DNA from: Salinibacter sp. 10B
Lineage (GTDB): Bacteria > Bacteroidota > Rhodothermia > Rhodothermales > Salinibacteraceae
Direction of reading: 5' to 3'
Length of the DNA stretch: 64,000 nucleotides
Assembly (NCBI RefSeq): GCF_002954405.1
Contig: NZ_MQWC01000004.1
Coordinates: 2,978,668-3,042,667 of the forward strand
The number at the start of each line of letters is the position of its first letter. The stretch's first letter is position 1. Positions 33,427-42,597 of this stretch are shown here, one piece after another. Under the pieces are notes generated by a model. The model ran no database searches. It was not told the DNA's origin and was given only the letters and a program-made list of their open reading frames with translations. The position numbers and the translations under genes are program-made.

Positions 33427-34410
33427 ATGACAGTGCTTTTCCTTGTTTTCGGGTGTGCTTTTCTGCCCGGCTTCGTCGCGTGGATCAATTGGCGCGGACC
33501 CCGAGCAGACATCGATCTGTCCTCCGGTGTGCCAATCCGTTCATCTGAAAAAGGGAGAATGACCACTCGGGCGCGACGAACTGAGACGGCCCGCTTCTTT
33601 GAGGAGGTTCCTCTTCCTGCGGCAGCGGTACTACGCGACGGGGCCGTAGGGGCCACCCGATGGGTGTTTGCCGCTCTGGTCGTCAAGCTGGCGCAGGAGG
33701 GACACTGCACTCTCGTCCGTACGCGGAAGCGACGATGGATCGGAACCGGCCCAGTCGTGACGGTGGATCTGCACGCGGATCCGACGGTGCTCACTCCGTT
33801 TGAGATGACGATACTGCGCCAGTTGGGGCGTCACGACACGCTTGACGGGTTCGGCTTTGCGGGGTCCACCTTCCGGCGCCGCACACTTCGCGACGTGCGT
33901 GACGATCTCATCGAACGGGGCTGGCTAGTCGATCGACACCGGCGATCGAACATGTGCCTCGTACTCGCCCTCACGCTGCTGGGCATTGGGCTCGTCGCGA
34001 GTCTGGGCCCGCTTTTGAGCGCAATGGCCACAGGACTTGGAACCGGCAGTCTACTCGCCGCCACCGCCCGCTTTCCTGTTACCGAAACGGGCGTCCATCA
34101 TCGGGCTACTCACCGGGCGTACGCTCAGTCCCAGTACGATCGGCTCAGGGCACATGGGTGCGACGTGCCCGAGCGGGCCGATAGGCTTCTCAGCGAGGCC
34201 CTTCCCCACTTTATCCTCGAACGGATGGTTACGCCTCGACGGCTTCGGGCGATCGCCGCGCAGCTGGAGGCCGCCGAGATCTCCGAATTCCGGCTCGACT
34301 GGGTGAAGGATGAGGAAGGGACGGATGCCTCTTTGGACGACGACTGTCGGACGCTGGGCCATGTGCTCACTTCGCTCGGGTGTCAGCCCATCAGCGATCG
34401 CCTTCGATAG
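33427..34410 (+). CDS. Membrane protein resembling the C-terminal part of DUF2207 proteins
   Basis: 327 aa. The N-terminal helix TVLFLVFGCAFLPGFVAWIN is followed by a cytosolic region with LPAAAVLRDGAVGATRWVFA, LVVKLAQEGHCTLVRTRKRR and LTPFEMTILRQLG, a winged-helix-like arrangement seen in DUF2207 membrane proteins. A second pair of hydrophobic segments (CLVLALTLLGIGLVASLGPL, then LLSAMATGLGTGSLLAA) follows, then a helical tail rich in Arg and Glu. Family assignment is from resemblance only. Start at 33427 rather than 33406. A MITE-like element begins two bases after the stop codon. Confidence 0.6.
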   Translation: MTVLFLVFGCAFLPGFVAWINWRGPRADIDLSSGVPIRSSEKGRMTTRARRTETARFFEEVPLPAAAVLRDGAVGATRWVFAALVVKLAQEGHCTLVRTRKRRWIGTGPVVTVDLHADPTVLTPFEMTILRQLGRHDTLDGFGFAGSTFRRRTLRDVRDDLIERGWLVDRHRRSNMCLVLALTLLGIGLVASLGPLLSAMATGLGTGSLLAATARFPVTETGVHHRATHRAYAQSQYDRLRAHGCDVPERADRLLSEALPHFILERMVTPRRLRAIAAQLEAAEISEFRLDWVKDEEGTDASLDDDCRTLGHVLTSLGCQPISDRLR

Positions 34411-34411
34411 G

Positions 34412-34542
34412 CCTAGTGGTCAGTCAAACTGAAGCTGTCAGGTTTTGAATTGAACACGCTGTGTTGGATACGTCATTCTGCGGCCTGGATACAGTACTGG
34501 CCATCGTTTTCCCCGATATGGAAAACGTGGCGCACCACTAGG
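34412..34542 (+). mobile_element. MITE-like element, copy 1 (131 bp)
   Basis: Bounded by terminal inverted repeats CCTAGTGGT and ACCACTAGG. The interior matches the reverse complement of 47305-47421 at around 90 percent by eye, sharing CAGTCAA, GAATTGAACACGCTGTGTTG, ATTCTGCGGCCTG and ATACAGTACTGGCCATC, with about a dozen extra bases (GTTTTCCCCGAT) here. No coding capacity. A CTAG lies at each end and may be part of the target duplication. The parent transposase is not in the window. Confidence 0.8.
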
Positions 34543-34662
34543 AATGATTTCAAAACAATCGGATGATACTGAGCGTCGGTCCGAAATCGCTCGGAAACAG
34601 CGATCCCAGCCTGGGAATGCCCTCAGTGCCCGTCTGAATTCATACGTCCCCGCCCTTGGAGG

Positions 34663-34887
34663 TCATCGCGATTCTGTGTCCAGAAGAGCACGGGCCTCCT
34701 CCGCTCGGTCCGGTGGCACCTTTACCTGCACGCCGCTGCGCGACACTTCAAACATCATGGCAAGGCCGGCCTGGTCCTCATTTGCGAGTAGACAGGGAAT
34801 GCCGGCATCCGCAAGTTGAGTCTTGGCAAGATGGGCGTCGCCTCGGGTGTCGTACCGGGCAACGCGAACAAGGGCATCGTTGGCCAT
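34663..34887 (-). CDS. DUF2007-like small protein (putative signal transducing protein)
   Basis: 74 aa, cytosolic. The pattern LVRVARYDTRGDAHLAKTQL, then ADAGIPCLLANEDQAG and VQVKVPPDRAEEARALLD, is that of the DUF2007 / PII-like ferredoxin-fold family, where a short beta-alpha-beta-beta-alpha-beta domain ends with a helix of EEARALL type. The biochemical role of the family is unclear. Start at 34887 (MANDALVRV); upstream in-frame sequence has no similarity. Standalone gene between the MITE and a secreted protein gene. Confidence 0.8.
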   Translation of the reverse strand: MANDALVRVARYDTRGDAHLAKTQLADAGIPCLLANEDQAGLAMMFEVSRSGVQVKVPPDRAEEARALLDTESR

Positions 34888-35067
34888 TCGAATGCGCGAC
34901 GTGTATGGATATGGACGAGGGGTTATAGAAACCGAAGGAGGGGGACCGAGATCCGGAGCCCGTTCCAGACACCGCACTCTGCGCAGCAGAGACGGGACGT
35001 TAGAACTCCCTTCTGCGACGTGTCTATCGGACCCACAGCTCTTTCGGTTGAACCGTCTGCTTGATCA

Positions 35068-35529
35068 ATGCCAAGTGTCCTTCGGGTCGTCCTGCTTCTT
35101 CTCCTCGGATGCTGTCTTCCGATCGCGGCGTCCACACAGCCCCTCACCGATACCACCATCACGTGGCGCAGCTACAGCCATACCGGCACCGCCGACGTGG
35201 GGGTCTATCCGGGCCCGCCGGACGAAGAGGAAACCCACACCATCGTTCTCCGCGAGCTAGCAGAGAATCGGGGGCCTTCAACCGTAGAGGACGTTCAGTA
35301 CGTGGCCGACCTGGTGGGGCGTCGCTTTGGCATTGACCCGACGACAGCCTACTGGGTCATTCACTGGGGCGGATTCTCGTTCAAGGGCGCGGATCCGGAT
35401 GCAGAGAAGGCGCTCTTTCTCCGCGCGACCTTCAACCGCACCGAGAGCGGCACCCTGAGCAGTCCCTACTGGAGTGTGATTACCGAAACGGACGTGCGGG
35501 AGCTGACGGACCGGCGGTGGGCACAGTAG
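35068..35529 (+). CDS. Hypothetical secreted protein
   Basis: 153 aa with a signal peptide (SVLRVVLLLLLGCCLPIAAS, cut near STQ); the Cys pair could alternatively be a lipidation site. The mature part is acidic, with ITWRSYSHTGTADVGVYPGP, ETHTIVLRELAENRGPST and AYWVIHWGGFSFKGADPDAE, then an ending with VITETDVRELTDRRW. The spacing of strands and the Trp-rich centre suggest a small periplasmic beta domain. No family recognised. Convergent to the OmpA-like gene, with two minus-strand terminators between them. Confidence 0.7.
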   Translation: MPSVLRVVLLLLLGCCLPIAASTQPLTDTTITWRSYSHTGTADVGVYPGPPDEEETHTIVLRELAENRGPSTVEDVQYVADLVGRRFGIDPTTAYWVIHWGGFSFKGADPDAEKALFLRATFNRTESGTLSSPYWSVITETDVRELTDRRWAQ

Positions 35530-35531
35530 CC

Positions 35532-35575
35532 AAAAAAATACCGCCGACCCCAACCGTGTGTTGGGATCGGCGGTA
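35532..35575 (-). terminator. Second minus-strand terminator downstream of the OmpA-like gene
   Basis: On the minus strand, a 9-bp stem (TACCGCCGA / TCGGCGGTA; 35567-35575 with 35539-35547) with a further CCAA/TTGG pairing is followed by seven T residues. On the plus strand there is no T tract. It lies 150 bases beyond the first terminator, so it either backs that up or ends a separate short transcript. Confidence 0.7.
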
Positions 35576-35726
35576 CCACCACTCATCGCTACACCGAGGG
35601 ACGATCCCGGACTGTACAAACGACTCTGCAGCCCGAGATTTCCCTCCCACATCTTGTCCAACGGCGTCCGACCCGGAATTATTATTCCGATGTCGAATCC
35701 GGACGTGGCAGGCAGCAGATACAAAC

Positions 35727-35761
35727 AAAAAGGGCGGACCCGCCGGATGGCGGGCCCGCCC
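35727..35761 (-). terminator. Rho-independent terminator of the OmpA-like lipoprotein gene
   Basis: Minus-strand hairpin with 13-bp arms (GGGCGGGCCCGCC pairing with GGCGGGTCCGCCC, one wobble) around ATCC, followed by five T residues, 50 bases after the stop codon. Confidence 0.85.
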
Positions 35762-35810
35762 AAATCGTCCGTTTCGTCCGAAACGGAAAGCACTATCGCT
35801 TAGCTTCAGC

Positions 35811-36770
35811 TTAGCGCTGCGGGATGGAGTCGGCGCGGCGGTACTCACGCGTGCCACCCTTCTTCGTCGTGACACCGCTCACTTCGCCTTCACCGCTCAT
35901 GGTGATGCGGCTGCTCTGAACGCCGTTGCCCGAGTAGAAGTCCGCGACTGCCTGCGCCCGATCCTCGGAGAGCGACTGCGCATTGCGCTCGCCCGGGGCG
36001 GCAAAGCCTTCAATCCGAACGCTCAGGTTCGGGCACTGCGAGAGGAGGTCCGTGTTTTCCTGGAGGCTCTTGCGGGCCTCGTCGGTCAGCGTACTGGAGT
36101 TGCGCCCGAAGAAGGCCGAGTTGAACTCACTGACCGTCGTGCAGATCTCCGGGAGGTCGCGGTTTACGCGCACGGTGACAGAGCGCGAGTCGGAGCCCAC
36201 GTTGTTGGAGGCTTCAAGCTGAACGGTGTACTGCCCAGCCGACTCGAACGTGTGGGACGGGGAGCTGCCCGAGCCACTGTTGCCGTCGCCGAAGCTCCAG
36301 CTGTAATCGATCGGGCTGTCGCCTTGCACGTTGCTGCTGAAGTTCACCTGATTGCCCGCATCGACCGGGTTCGGGTTTGCGTTGATGGACGTGATCTGAG
36401 CGGGCTGCGGCGGGCGTACCACCGTGACCATCGCGCGGGAGGAGTCGGCGCCGCCCTCGTTGCTCGCGCTGAAGAGCACCGTGTACTGCCCGGTCGAGTT
36501 GTACGCCTTGCTCGTGTTCAGACCGGAGCCCGTGCTGCCGTCGCCATAATCCCAGGTGTAGGTCAGGGGCTCATCGGCGTCCTCTTCGTTCTCGATAGAC
36601 GCCCGAAAATTGCCCGACTCCCCGGTTTCAAGGGTGTCAGGGGTATTGATGGAGTTGACTACAGGGGCCGTTGCTCCGCATCCTGCGAGAAACAACCCGC
36701 CGAATAGAAGGAGGATAGGGAGCCAGAGTGAAGAATATTGTCGTGCGTTCACAGGTGTTGTAGTTGTCAT
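35811..36770 (-). CDS. OmpA-family lipoprotein with two PKD domains
   Basis: 319 aa. A lipoprotein signal (SSLWLPILLLFGGLFLAGC) is followed by a PKD domain at about 40-120 (PLTYTWDYGDGSTGSG, TGQYTVLFSASNEGGADSS) and a second at about 125-205 (SPIDYSWSFGDGNSGSGSSP, AGQYTVQLEASNNVGSDSRS). A C-terminal OmpA domain runs from about 215, with LTDEARKSLQENTDLL, VRIEGFAAPGERNAQSLSED and RAQAVADFYSGNGV. OmpA domains bind peptidoglycan via meso-diaminopimelate, so this links the outer membrane to the wall, with PKD modules as spacers or adhesion units. ATG at 36770; monocistronic with its own terminator. Confidence 0.9.
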   Translation of the reverse strand: MTTTTPVNARQYSSLWLPILLLFGGLFLAGCGATAPVVNSINTPDTLETGESGNFRASIENEEDADEPLTYTWDYGDGSTGSGLNTSKAYNSTGQYTVLFSASNEGGADSSRAMVTVVRPPQPAQITSINANPNPVDAGNQVNFSSNVQGDSPIDYSWSFGDGNSGSGSSPSHTFESAGQYTVQLEASNNVGSDSRSVTVRVNRDLPEICTTVSEFNSAFFGRNSSTLTDEARKSLQENTDLLSQCPNLSVRIEGFAAPGERNAQSLSEDRAQAVADFYSGNGVQSSRITMSGEGEVSGVTTKKGGTREYRRADSIPQR

Positions 36771-37667
36771 GGTGTGAGGATAGTTGCGCTACGTCAGAGG
36801 GAGCGAAGACCGAAAGGGAAAGAAGCACCTCCGGAGGAAAGAGCTTCTTACAAGAAGAAGCCGTGGAGCTCGTCTGTGGGCCGTGATGCAGTGGTCGTGG
36901 CGGAAGCAGTCTCCGAAGGACCGTTCACGGCCGATTGGAAATTAGAGAGAGCAGCCGTACCCGTCAACAAGATCACAATCGAGTACAGTGTCGGACGGTA
37001 AGAAACGGACCACATTCCGAACACGCAATTTCGTTCAAAAATGCTCCTCTCGCCCGCACAAGAAGGTGGGGGACAAGGCAATGCCCTCTCAAGCCGTGCG
37101 CTCCACTTTCCATTACAGGGGGACGATGAAAGAACACGGACACCGAGGAGGAAAAGGGCACTGATCAGGAACAGATCTGTGTCCCCCGGGATGCTGTCTC
37201 TAACCGTTTTAGAATAGAGTACAGTAGACATCTATTTCAAACTCGGGGGGAAGTGTAGGAATACAATCAGAAAACCACAACTCGTGTCGTTACGAATTTG
37301 CGAAGACGAAAGGGATTCGCGAGGAATTTTCACCCTCTCTACAGGAGAGTAATTCTTCTTTCGCGATCCAGGGGCCGCTCCTGCTTGCTCTCAGCCGAAT
37401 GCCTTTCCGTTCCCCTAAATGGGTTCTTTTCCGGTCTGCTCCATTGCGGTATTCCCGTAGATTGGCCCATTCCGAGATGTGAAATGTGCCGAACCAGTTG
37501 TGTCCTCTCTAAGCGAGTCTTTGTCTTGGGGGAGCCGCCCCAATCGGAAGCAAGTCCGAGAAACGGCACGCCCTTGACGAATTACGCAGCCGCAGGAAGA
37601 GGCAAGTGCTCTTCTTCTCTACGTCGACATGCGCTTTCCACTGAAAATGGGAAGGGAGGAGCGCCTT
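36771..37667. other. About 900-bp intergenic region, no confident gene
   Basis: Lower in GC than its surroundings. Several short frames on both strands lack coding character. The first 100 bases should hold the promoter of the OmpA-like gene. A GAGTACAGT sequence recurs near 36981 and 37215 in different contexts. No tRNA, terminator or known RNA motif was recognised. Confidence 0.35.
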
Positions 37668-37760
37668 ATGCCAGACGCCGAGGATGGTTATGCACTTGCT
37701 GGAAGCGGTTCGGAAGAAAAGGGGCACGAGGCGCGCCTCGTGACGGACGTCCGTTTTGGC
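37668..37760 (+). repeat. Short intergenic repeat with palindrome, copy 2
   Basis: Matches the reverse complement of 11743-11836. In this copy the centre is a perfect 18-bp palindrome (CACGAGGCGCGCCTCGTG, 37725-37742). It ends 40 bases before the 3' end of the minus-strand aspartoacylase gene and on that strand could act as a transcript-end hairpin. Confidence 0.65.
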
Positions 37761-37799
37761 TGCGGCTTTCAGATGCACATTGATCCTTCGGAGAGGGTA

Positions 37800-38582
37800 T
37801 TACGTCGACAAGAGCGTCTCCACTGGCCCGACCCGACGGGCTTTGAAGCCAATCCGATCCGTGTATCCGTGGGTGGACATCAGTACGGGATAGAAGTCAT
37901 GATCGGCTCTTCGATCGACCCCGTTTTTGGTCGCGAAGACCTCTCCCGCCTCTACCTGCTGAAAGTTCTCGGCGAGAAAGGTGTAGCCGCGCCCCTCAGC
38001 CTCTCCGAAGACCTCATACAGGGTGGGGGTAGATCGGGCGTGGTCATGATCGATAATGTCCTCGGCCCCGAGAAAGTGGAGAAGAATGCGATGCGCCATC
38101 GTCGCTGCGTCCTCGTCGTCGTAGTAGCCGCACTCCACCGCCACGCCCGTCACGTCCTGCGTAACGCCGCCCCCGTAAAGACTCATGTCCACGACTCGGT
38201 CGAGGCCCGTCGAGCGGGCCAGTCGAAGGGAGGCATCGTCCTCGCCGGTCACGATGGCGTAGGGACATCCTCGCGATTCGGTCGAATGAAAGTCGAGCAC
38301 CGTCGTCCCTCGAAGCTCCCGCTGGAGGCGGGCGGCGAGTCGCTCCTCGTGCTTCTCGCTCGATTCGTCACCGGGCATGACCCGATTGAGGTCGGCGTCG
38401 CAGAATCGGAATCCGAGCTTGAAGGCGCGTTCGTTGGCAAGGACAAACTTTACCGGCTCGCGTACCGCAATGCCGCTGGCCTTGAGCCGGTTGAATGCAT
38501 GCCAGCCACAGGTCTCGTCGCCGTGCACACACGCCACAATGGTGTAGGCCGGCTTGCCGTCGCCAAGCGTTTCAACGTGCAT
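37800..38582 (-). CDS. Succinylglutamate desuccinylase / aspartoacylase family zinc amidohydrolase
   Basis: 260 aa. An M14-like carboxypeptidase fold with the zinc ligands in VACVHGDETCGWHAFN (His and Glu), then ANERAF, RFCDADLNRVMPG, the second His in VLDFHSTESRGCPYAIVTG and a later catalytic Glu in VAVECGYYDDEDAA. Family members remove acyl groups from amino acids (aspartoacylase, AstE). The exact substrate cannot be told; a compatible-solute or N-acyl amino acid is possible in a halophile. Start at 38582 (MHVETLGDG); the longer in-frame extension to 38663 has no homology. Monocistronic. Confidence 0.85.
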   Translation of the reverse strand: MHVETLGDGKPAYTIVACVHGDETCGWHAFNRLKASGIAVREPVKFVLANERAFKLGFRFCDADLNRVMPGDESSEKHEERLAARLQRELRGTTVLDFHSTESRGCPYAIVTGEDDASLRLARSTGLDRVVDMSLYGGGVTQDVTGVAVECGYYDDEDAATMAHRILLHFLGAEDIIDHDHARSTPTLYEVFGEAEGRGYTFLAENFQQVEAGEVFATKNGVDRRADHDFYPVLMSTHGYTDRIGFKARRVGPVETLLST

Positions 38583-38878
38583 AAGAGGAAGGAAGGGGAA
38601 AGCAGAACAATCGGCCGCGGTCCTTTCGGGGGCCGTCTTTCGTAGGGATATGATCTTACTCAAAGCATTGAAGACGGCTTCCCGATGGGAGTGGAGATGT
38701 CGTCAATACCCGACAGCGCGCCCTTTTGGTCTGTGTCTCGCCCGTTGAATGCCGGATGTAGGTGGCACGAAAGGATCGTATATTTCGCTTTCCGTCCTCG
38801 ATGTGGGTGTAACATGGGAAACTGGAGGAATCGTAGGGATGAGCGAACTGCAGATGTGCATCAGTGATCGTCGTCTCT

Positions 38879-39529
38879 ATGCTACATTCCGTGTCGCTTG
38901 TCAATCCGTATACGTTCAGCCGCGCGCTCGTTGCGATAATCCTGCTTCTGAGTCTTGGAGCCGTCTCGTCGGCGTACGCCCAGGACGGAGAGACGTCGAC
39001 GGACGAAACTCTGATTCAGGGCATACAATCGAGCGGGGGCTATGGTGCACCGACCGTGGCCCTGACCTCCGTTCATGGAGAGTGGGCCGTTCTTTCAGGA
39101 GGACAGGGCGGGTGGATCCTGAACCGGCAGTTTGTGATTGGGGGCGCGGGCCGCGGATTGGTGACTCGCCCCGGCACGACGGTCAACGGACAGGCCGCCG
39201 AGATTCAGATGGGATACGGGGGCCTTCTTCTGGAGTACATCGGGGCGCCATCGGAGCTGGTCCACTACAGCCTCACCACCGTCGTTGGGGGTGGGTCGGT
39301 CCAACTGGTCGATGAGGATTACGAGCCTCGTTACGACGCAAGCTTCAACCAGGCGGGCATCTTTGTCACGGAGGCAGGCGGACGCCTTGAACTGAACGTC
39401 ACCTCCTTCTTCCGAATGGGAGTTGGGGGCGGCTATTTGTTTGTGTCGGGAAGCGATCTGCCGACCGTGTCGGATTCCGACCTTCGAGGGCCGTACGGGG
39501 AGCTCTCGCTTCGCTTTGGAAGCTTCTAG
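38879..39529 (+). CDS. Hypothetical outer-membrane or secreted beta-rich protein
   Basis: 216 aa with a signal peptide (ALVAIILLLSLGAVSSAYAQ). The mature chain is rich in Gly and strands: GGYGAPTVALTSVHGEWAVL, FVIGGAGRGLV, MGYGGLLLEYIG, FRMGVGGGYLFVSGSDLP and a final LSLRFGSF with terminal Phe, consistent with a small outer-membrane barrel. No family recognised with confidence. Start at 38879 (MLHSVSLVNPYTF); it is unclear whether Met or a later GTG is used. Confidence 0.65.
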   Translation: MLHSVSLVNPYTFSRALVAIILLLSLGAVSSAYAQDGETSTDETLIQGIQSSGGYGAPTVALTSVHGEWAVLSGGQGGWILNRQFVIGGAGRGLVTRPGTTVNGQAAEIQMGYGGLLLEYIGAPSELVHYSLTTVVGGGSVQLVDEDYEPRYDASFNQAGIFVTEAGGRLELNVTSFFRMGVGGGYLFVSGSDLPTVSDSDLRGPYGELSLRFGSF

Positions 39530-39664
39530 CAGGCCTCTGCGCGTCTTTTTTTACAGTACAGTGAAAACGGCGCGGACGACGCCGGGTATAGAACAGTCCA
39601 ATTTCATGCGATAAGTTTGCGCTCGCTTCCGATCACACACTCTCTCAATACTCCGCTCGACGTC

Positions 39665-42436
39665 ATGAAATCGCTGCTTCGTACTGGATTATTTCTCCTC
39701 GTCGCCGGCCTTCTCGCTGGGCCTGCGGTCGCCCAAACCACGGCGGGACCGTCGGCCACCTACGAGGGCGAACTGCCTCCTCTCGTTGACCGGCAGACCT
39801 TCTTCGGCGACCCGCAGTACGCCAATGCCCAGCTCTCGCCCGACGGCGAGCACGTGTCGTTTACCAAGCCGTACAAGGGCCGGATGAATGTGTGGGTGAA
39901 GGACCGGGGGGCTCCGTTCAGCGCCGCCGAGCCGGTTACTGCCGACACCACCCGCCCGGTCAACAGTTATTTCTGGACGCAGGACAGCGAACGGATTCTG
40001 TATGTCCAGGACAAGGGCGGAAACGAGAATTACCACCTCTACGCCGTCGATCCCGATGCGGAGGCGGACACCGACCTAGGAGTTCCGCCGGCCGAGGACC
40101 TGACGCCGTACGACGACGTGCGAGCCCAAATCATTGCTGTCCCGGAGGCCACGCCCGGCGAGATTCTCGTGGGCCTCAACGATCGCAATCCGAAGTACCA
40201 CGACGTCTACCGGCTCGACTTGGCGACGGGGGACCGAACGCTCGTCTACAAGAATGAGAGCCGCATTGCCGGATGGGAAACCGACCTGAAGGGCAATCTC
40301 CGTCTCGCGACGCGACAGACCAGCGACGGGGGGACCGAAGTGCTCCGTGTGGAGGAGGACACGCTCGTGTCGGTTTACGAGTGCAGTTTTGAGGAAACGT
40401 GCAGTCCGGTGCGGTTCCATAAGGACGGGGATCGCGTGTACATGCAGACCAACAAAGGTGCGAATGTGGACTTGACCCGGCTCGTCCTGTTTAATCCGGA
40501 AACGCAGGACATGGAGGTTGTGGCCTCCGATCCGGAGGGTGACGTCGATTTCGGTGGGGCCATCTTCAGCGATGCCACGGATGAACTGCTCGCCACTGTA
40601 TACGTCGATGAGCGAACGCGCGTATACCCGAAGGATGAAGACTTCAAGGCCGACTACCAGTTCTTGAAGAACGAGCTGGATGGGCAGGTGTCCTTTGGCA
40701 GTTCCACGGAGGACGAGCGCTACCGCATCGTTACGGCATCGAGCGACGTGGACCCCGGCTCGGTTTACCTCTTCGACCGCGAAGAGCAGTCGCTGCAGAA
40801 GCTGTATGAGTCGCGCCCCGAGATTCCGAGCCAGCACCTGGCCGAGATGCGGGCCATCACGTATGAGGCGCGGGATGGACTCACCATTCCAGCCTACCTT
40901 ACGCTGCCGAAGGGGGTGAAGCATGAGAATCTGCCTACCGTCATTATGCCGCACGGCGGGCCGTGGGCGCGCGACACCTGGGGCTACAGCGGATACGCTC
41001 AGTTTTTCGCCAATCGCGGCTACGCGGTGCTCCAGCCCAACTTCCGCGGGTCCACCGGCTACGGCAAGGAGTTCCTCAACGCCGGAAACAAAGAGTGGGG
41101 CACCGGCGCCATGCAGCACGACATCACCGACGGCGTGCGGTATCTCGTGGAGGAGGGCATTACCGACTCGACGCGCGTCGGCATCTTTGGGGGGTCGTAC
41201 GGCGGATACGCCACGCTCGCAGGCCTCACCTTTACGCCGGAGGTGTACGCCGCCGGCGCTTCGTATGTGGGCCCCTCCAATCTCCTCACGCTCCTGAACT
41301 CGATTCCGCCGTACTGGGCGCCGATCAAGAAGATGTTCACCAAGCGTGTAGGAGATCCCGATGATCCGGAGGAAAAAGAGCGGCTCAAGCGGCAGTCGCC
41401 CTTCTTCCACGCCGACCAGATCGACGATCCGATGCTCGTAATTCAGGGCGCCAACGATCCGCGCGTGAAGAAGCAGGAGTCCGATCAAATCGTGGTGGCG
41501 GCTCGCGAGAATGATGTGCCCACGCAGTACCTCGTGGCGCCGGAGGAGGGCCACGGCTTTCAAAAGGAGACCAACCGCCTCGCCGTAGCGGCGCAACTGG
41601 AGCGGTTCTTTGGCCAGCACCTGGGCGGGCGCTACCAAACGGACGTGTCGTCCGCGGTGCAGGCCCGCCTCGACGCGCTGCGGCAAGACGTGAGCCAGGT
41701 GACACTGCCGGACACGACACAATCCGCGTCTGCTGAGGCGAAGAATGGCCTGGGTAGGGTGGACGGCACGACGATTCGGCCGGCGTCTCTCAACTACGAC
41801 GTGACAATGAAGGCGCAGGGCCGGTCCATGGATCTTTCCTCTTCCCGAACCATCGCGACCATGACCCGGAACGGGACGAAGGCCTTCACCGTGACCACGC
41901 AGACGACAACGCCCCGCGCTACCGTCACGGACTCGCTCGTGTTGGATGGGGCCACGCTTCGCCCTCATGAACATCACTTGAGCGGTCCGCTCTCGATGTC
42001 CGTCACCTATTCCGATACCGCTGCCACTGGAAGCATCAGCATGCGGGGGCAAACCACCGACATCGATCATAGCTTCGAGCAGCCGACGCTTGCGGGCAGT
42101 GCAAACGTGCAGATGGCTCTTGCGAGCATGCCGATGGAAATGGGGATGTCCACTTCGCTCTCCGTTTTCAATGCGCAGCGGCAGAGGGTGGAGACCCTCA
42201 CGTTTGAGGTGACGGGCACGGAGACCGTGGAAACGGCGGCCGGCACCTTCGACACGTACGTCCTAAAGATGACGTCGGCGAGCGGCAATGCGTCCGGCAC
42301 GATGCACGTCCGACAGACCGCGCCGCACCATCTCGTACAGTCGACGGCCGAGCAGTCCGGGCCGCGTGGTACGCGCACCGTGACGCGCACGCTGACCCAG
42401 ATGTCGTCGGACACGGCCACGTCCGAAACCGAGTAG
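39665..42436 (+). CDS. S9 family prolyl-oligopeptidase-like serine peptidase with an extra C-terminal domain
   Basis: 923 aa. The signal peptide is LLRTGLFLLVAGLLAGPAVA. A beta-propeller (about 50-395, with repeated strands such as YFWTQDSERILYVQDK and KYHDVYRLDLATGDR) precedes the peptidase domain: Ser-511 in GIFGGSYGGYATLAG, Asp-598 in VIQGANDPRV and His-630 in PEEGHGF form the triad. Families of this kind cleave oligopeptides in the periplasm. After about 660 a further 260 residues form a beta-rich domain resembling DUF3108-type proteins, with ETVETAAGTFDTYVLKMT near the end. This addition is not part of standard S9 peptidases. A good terminator follows. Start set by the signal peptide. 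Confidence 0.9.
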   Translation: MKSLLRTGLFLLVAGLLAGPAVAQTTAGPSATYEGELPPLVDRQTFFGDPQYANAQLSPDGEHVSFTKPYKGRMNVWVKDRGAPFSAAEPVTADTTRPVNSYFWTQDSERILYVQDKGGNENYHLYAVDPDAEADTDLGVPPAEDLTPYDDVRAQIIAVPEATPGEILVGLNDRNPKYHDVYRLDLATGDRTLVYKNESRIAGWETDLKGNLRLATRQTSDGGTEVLRVEEDTLVSVYECSFEETCSPVRFHKDGDRVYMQTNKGANVDLTRLVLFNPETQDMEVVASDPEGDVDFGGAIFSDATDELLATVYVDERTRVYPKDEDFKADYQFLKNELDGQVSFGSSTEDERYRIVTASSDVDPGSVYLFDREEQSLQKLYESRPEIPSQHLAEMRAITYEARDGLTIPAYLTLPKGVKHENLPTVIMPHGGPWARDTWGYSGYAQFFANRGYAVLQPNFRGSTGYGKEFLNAGNKEWGTGAMQHDITDGVRYLVEEGITDSTRVGIFGGSYGGYATLAGLTFTPEVYAAGASYVGPSNLLTLLNSIPPYWAPIKKMFTKRVGDPDDPEEKERLKRQSPFFHADQIDDPMLVIQGANDPRVKKQESDQIVVAARENDVPTQYLVAPEEGHGFQKETNRLAVAAQLERFFGQHLGGRYQTDVSSAVQARLDALRQDVSQVTLPDTTQSASAEAKNGLGRVDGTTIRPASLNYDVTMKAQGRSMDLSSSRTIATMTRNGTKAFTVTTQTTTPRATVTDSLVLDGATLRPHEHHLSGPLSMSVTYSDTAATGSISMRGQTTDIDHSFEQPTLAGSANVQMALASMPMEMGMSTSLSVFNAQRQRVETLTFEVTGTETVETAAGTFDTYVLKMTSASGNASGTMHVRQTAPHHLVQSTAEQSGPRGTRTVTRTLTQMSSDTATSETE

Positions 42437-42461
42437 GCACACCTGCTGACGGCAGCATTCC

Positions 42462-42497
42462 AAGCGTCCGGTCTCTCGTGGAGGCCGGGCGCTTTTT
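42462..42497 (+). terminator. Rho-independent terminator after the S9 peptidase gene
   Basis: A hairpin with imperfect arms AAGCGTCCGGTCTC and GAGGCCGGGCGCTT around TCGTG, followed by a run of T residues (CTTTTTTCTC), 26 bases after the stop codon. Confidence 0.85.
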
Positions 42498-42597
42498 TCT
42501 CGTTTGAGAGGTTGGGTTGAGGGGAAGGGGGGAGCCGACGGCCGTTCTTCAATCGGCGGCGCGCGACAGTCGTCGCTCTACTCTCCATCTTCCGCAC

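Noticed and set aside
36848-37231. 127-residue minus-strand frame in the 900-bp gap
   Set aside because: No family resemblance, mixed composition and no ribosome binding site; treated as non-coding.
40076-42070. 664-residue minus-strand frame
   Set aside because: Antisense to the S9 peptidase, whose triad and propeller are clear.
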